44,705 nucleotides of DNA. Origin: Saprospiraceae bacterium UBA7328 (lineage in GTDB: Bacteria > Bacteroidota > Bacteroidia > Chitinophagales > Saprospiraceae). The stretch covers positions 1-44,705 of the forward strand of contig DKPS01000242.1 of NCBI GenBank assembly GCA_002471345.1. Direction: 5' to 3'. The notes under the pieces are model-generated. The model ran no database searches. It was not told where the DNA came from and saw nothing but the letters and a program-made list of their open reading frames with translations. This document shows positions 44,599 to 44,705 of the stretch, one piece after another. The position numbers and the translations under genes are program-made. Numbering within the stretch: position 1 is the stretch's first letter; every line of letters begins with the position of its first letter.

Positions 44599-44613
44599 TG
44601 CAATTTAGTTGCA
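44599..44613 (-). promoter_or_regulatory. Candidate Fur/Zur-type operator upstream of the repressor gene
   Basis: TGCAATTTAGTTGCA is a TGCAA-N5-TTGCA palindrome 21 nt before the repressor ATG. It fits a 7-1-7 Fur-family site with one mismatched pair. On the minus strand TAATTTTTG, close to the -7 consensus, runs into its left arm, with TTG 17-18 nt upstream. The sequence matches the site at 41699-41713. Confidence 0.55.
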
Positions 44614-44705
44614 AAAATTAAATGGTTTTCTAAGTCACAATAAAAGTACCATCCTAGGGCAATAATTCGTGTAAAATGCAAGAATATTATCGCACAAATG
44701 CAACA

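Overview
The window is AT-rich chromosomal DNA from a member of the Bacteroidota, most likely a free-living, probably marine lineage (Saprospiria, Cytophagia or Flavobacteriia; I cannot choose between them). The signs are two type IX secretion C-terminal domains (a gliding-motility type-B domain and a Por-type type-A tail), the ExbB/membrane protein/ExbD/ExbD cluster, BatE and OstA-like proteins, a DUF4293 protein, menaquinone genes, and many TAnnTTTG promoter elements instead of Shine-Dalgarno signals. It reads as ordinary core genome: I see no phage, insertion sequence, integrase or CRISPR array.

Layout, left part. 1-1234 (-) is a truncated GH20 hexosaminidase lipoprotein. 1433-5303 (+) holds a SpoU methyltransferase, a MOSC protein and the menaquinone genes menF and menD. 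5352-8083 (+) is a sugar unit: a TIM-barrel isomerase, a kinase that looks like plant glucuronokinase, and a GalU-type uridylyltransferase overlapping it by 4 nt; together the last two could salvage free glucuronate to UDP-glucuronate. A DinB-like protein and a small orphan protein follow. A long hairpin at 9595-9758 then precedes der (EngA), rfbC, rfbD, a large secreted type-B CTD protein and ribE. 16000-18374 is a secreted haem peroxidase split by a frameshift. 18526-20453 is a tight set ending in queE.

Middle. Reading leftward are a group II PLP decarboxylase and a Dna2-like nuclease-helicase. Reading rightward are a secreted aspartic protease with a PDZ domain, then rplU and rpmA. Here L27 carries a basic linker and a helix-hairpin-helix tail that I know from the neighbouring protein, L21, in flavobacteria. 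Leftward again come BatE-like and OstA/LptA-like genes (envelope/LPS), then the ExbB/ExbD energiser cluster, a prohibitin-like SPFH protein, a GT9 heptosyltransferase-like enzyme, a lipoprotein, a DMT exporter, a Gfo/Idh/MocA oxidoreductase and a xylulokinase-like kinase.

Right end. After a tRNA with anticodon CAU and a strong palindromic terminator, the last 4.7 kb (-) is a metal-uptake unit: a Fur/Zur-type repressor, a His-rich TonB-dependent receptor resembling zinc receptors, and a lipoprotein made of three tandem His-containing domains joined by His/Glu-rich linkers. The same palindrome, TGCAA-N5-TTGCA, sits in front of the repressor gene and again in front of the lipoprotein gene, each time on a plausible promoter. 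It is therefore a candidate operator for the repressor.

The points most worth a second look are this metal regulon with its operator, the glucuronokinase-uridylyltransferase pair, the long hairpin upstream of der whose transition-type mismatches are all G-U compatible, the L27-HhH fusion, and the frameshifted peroxidase.
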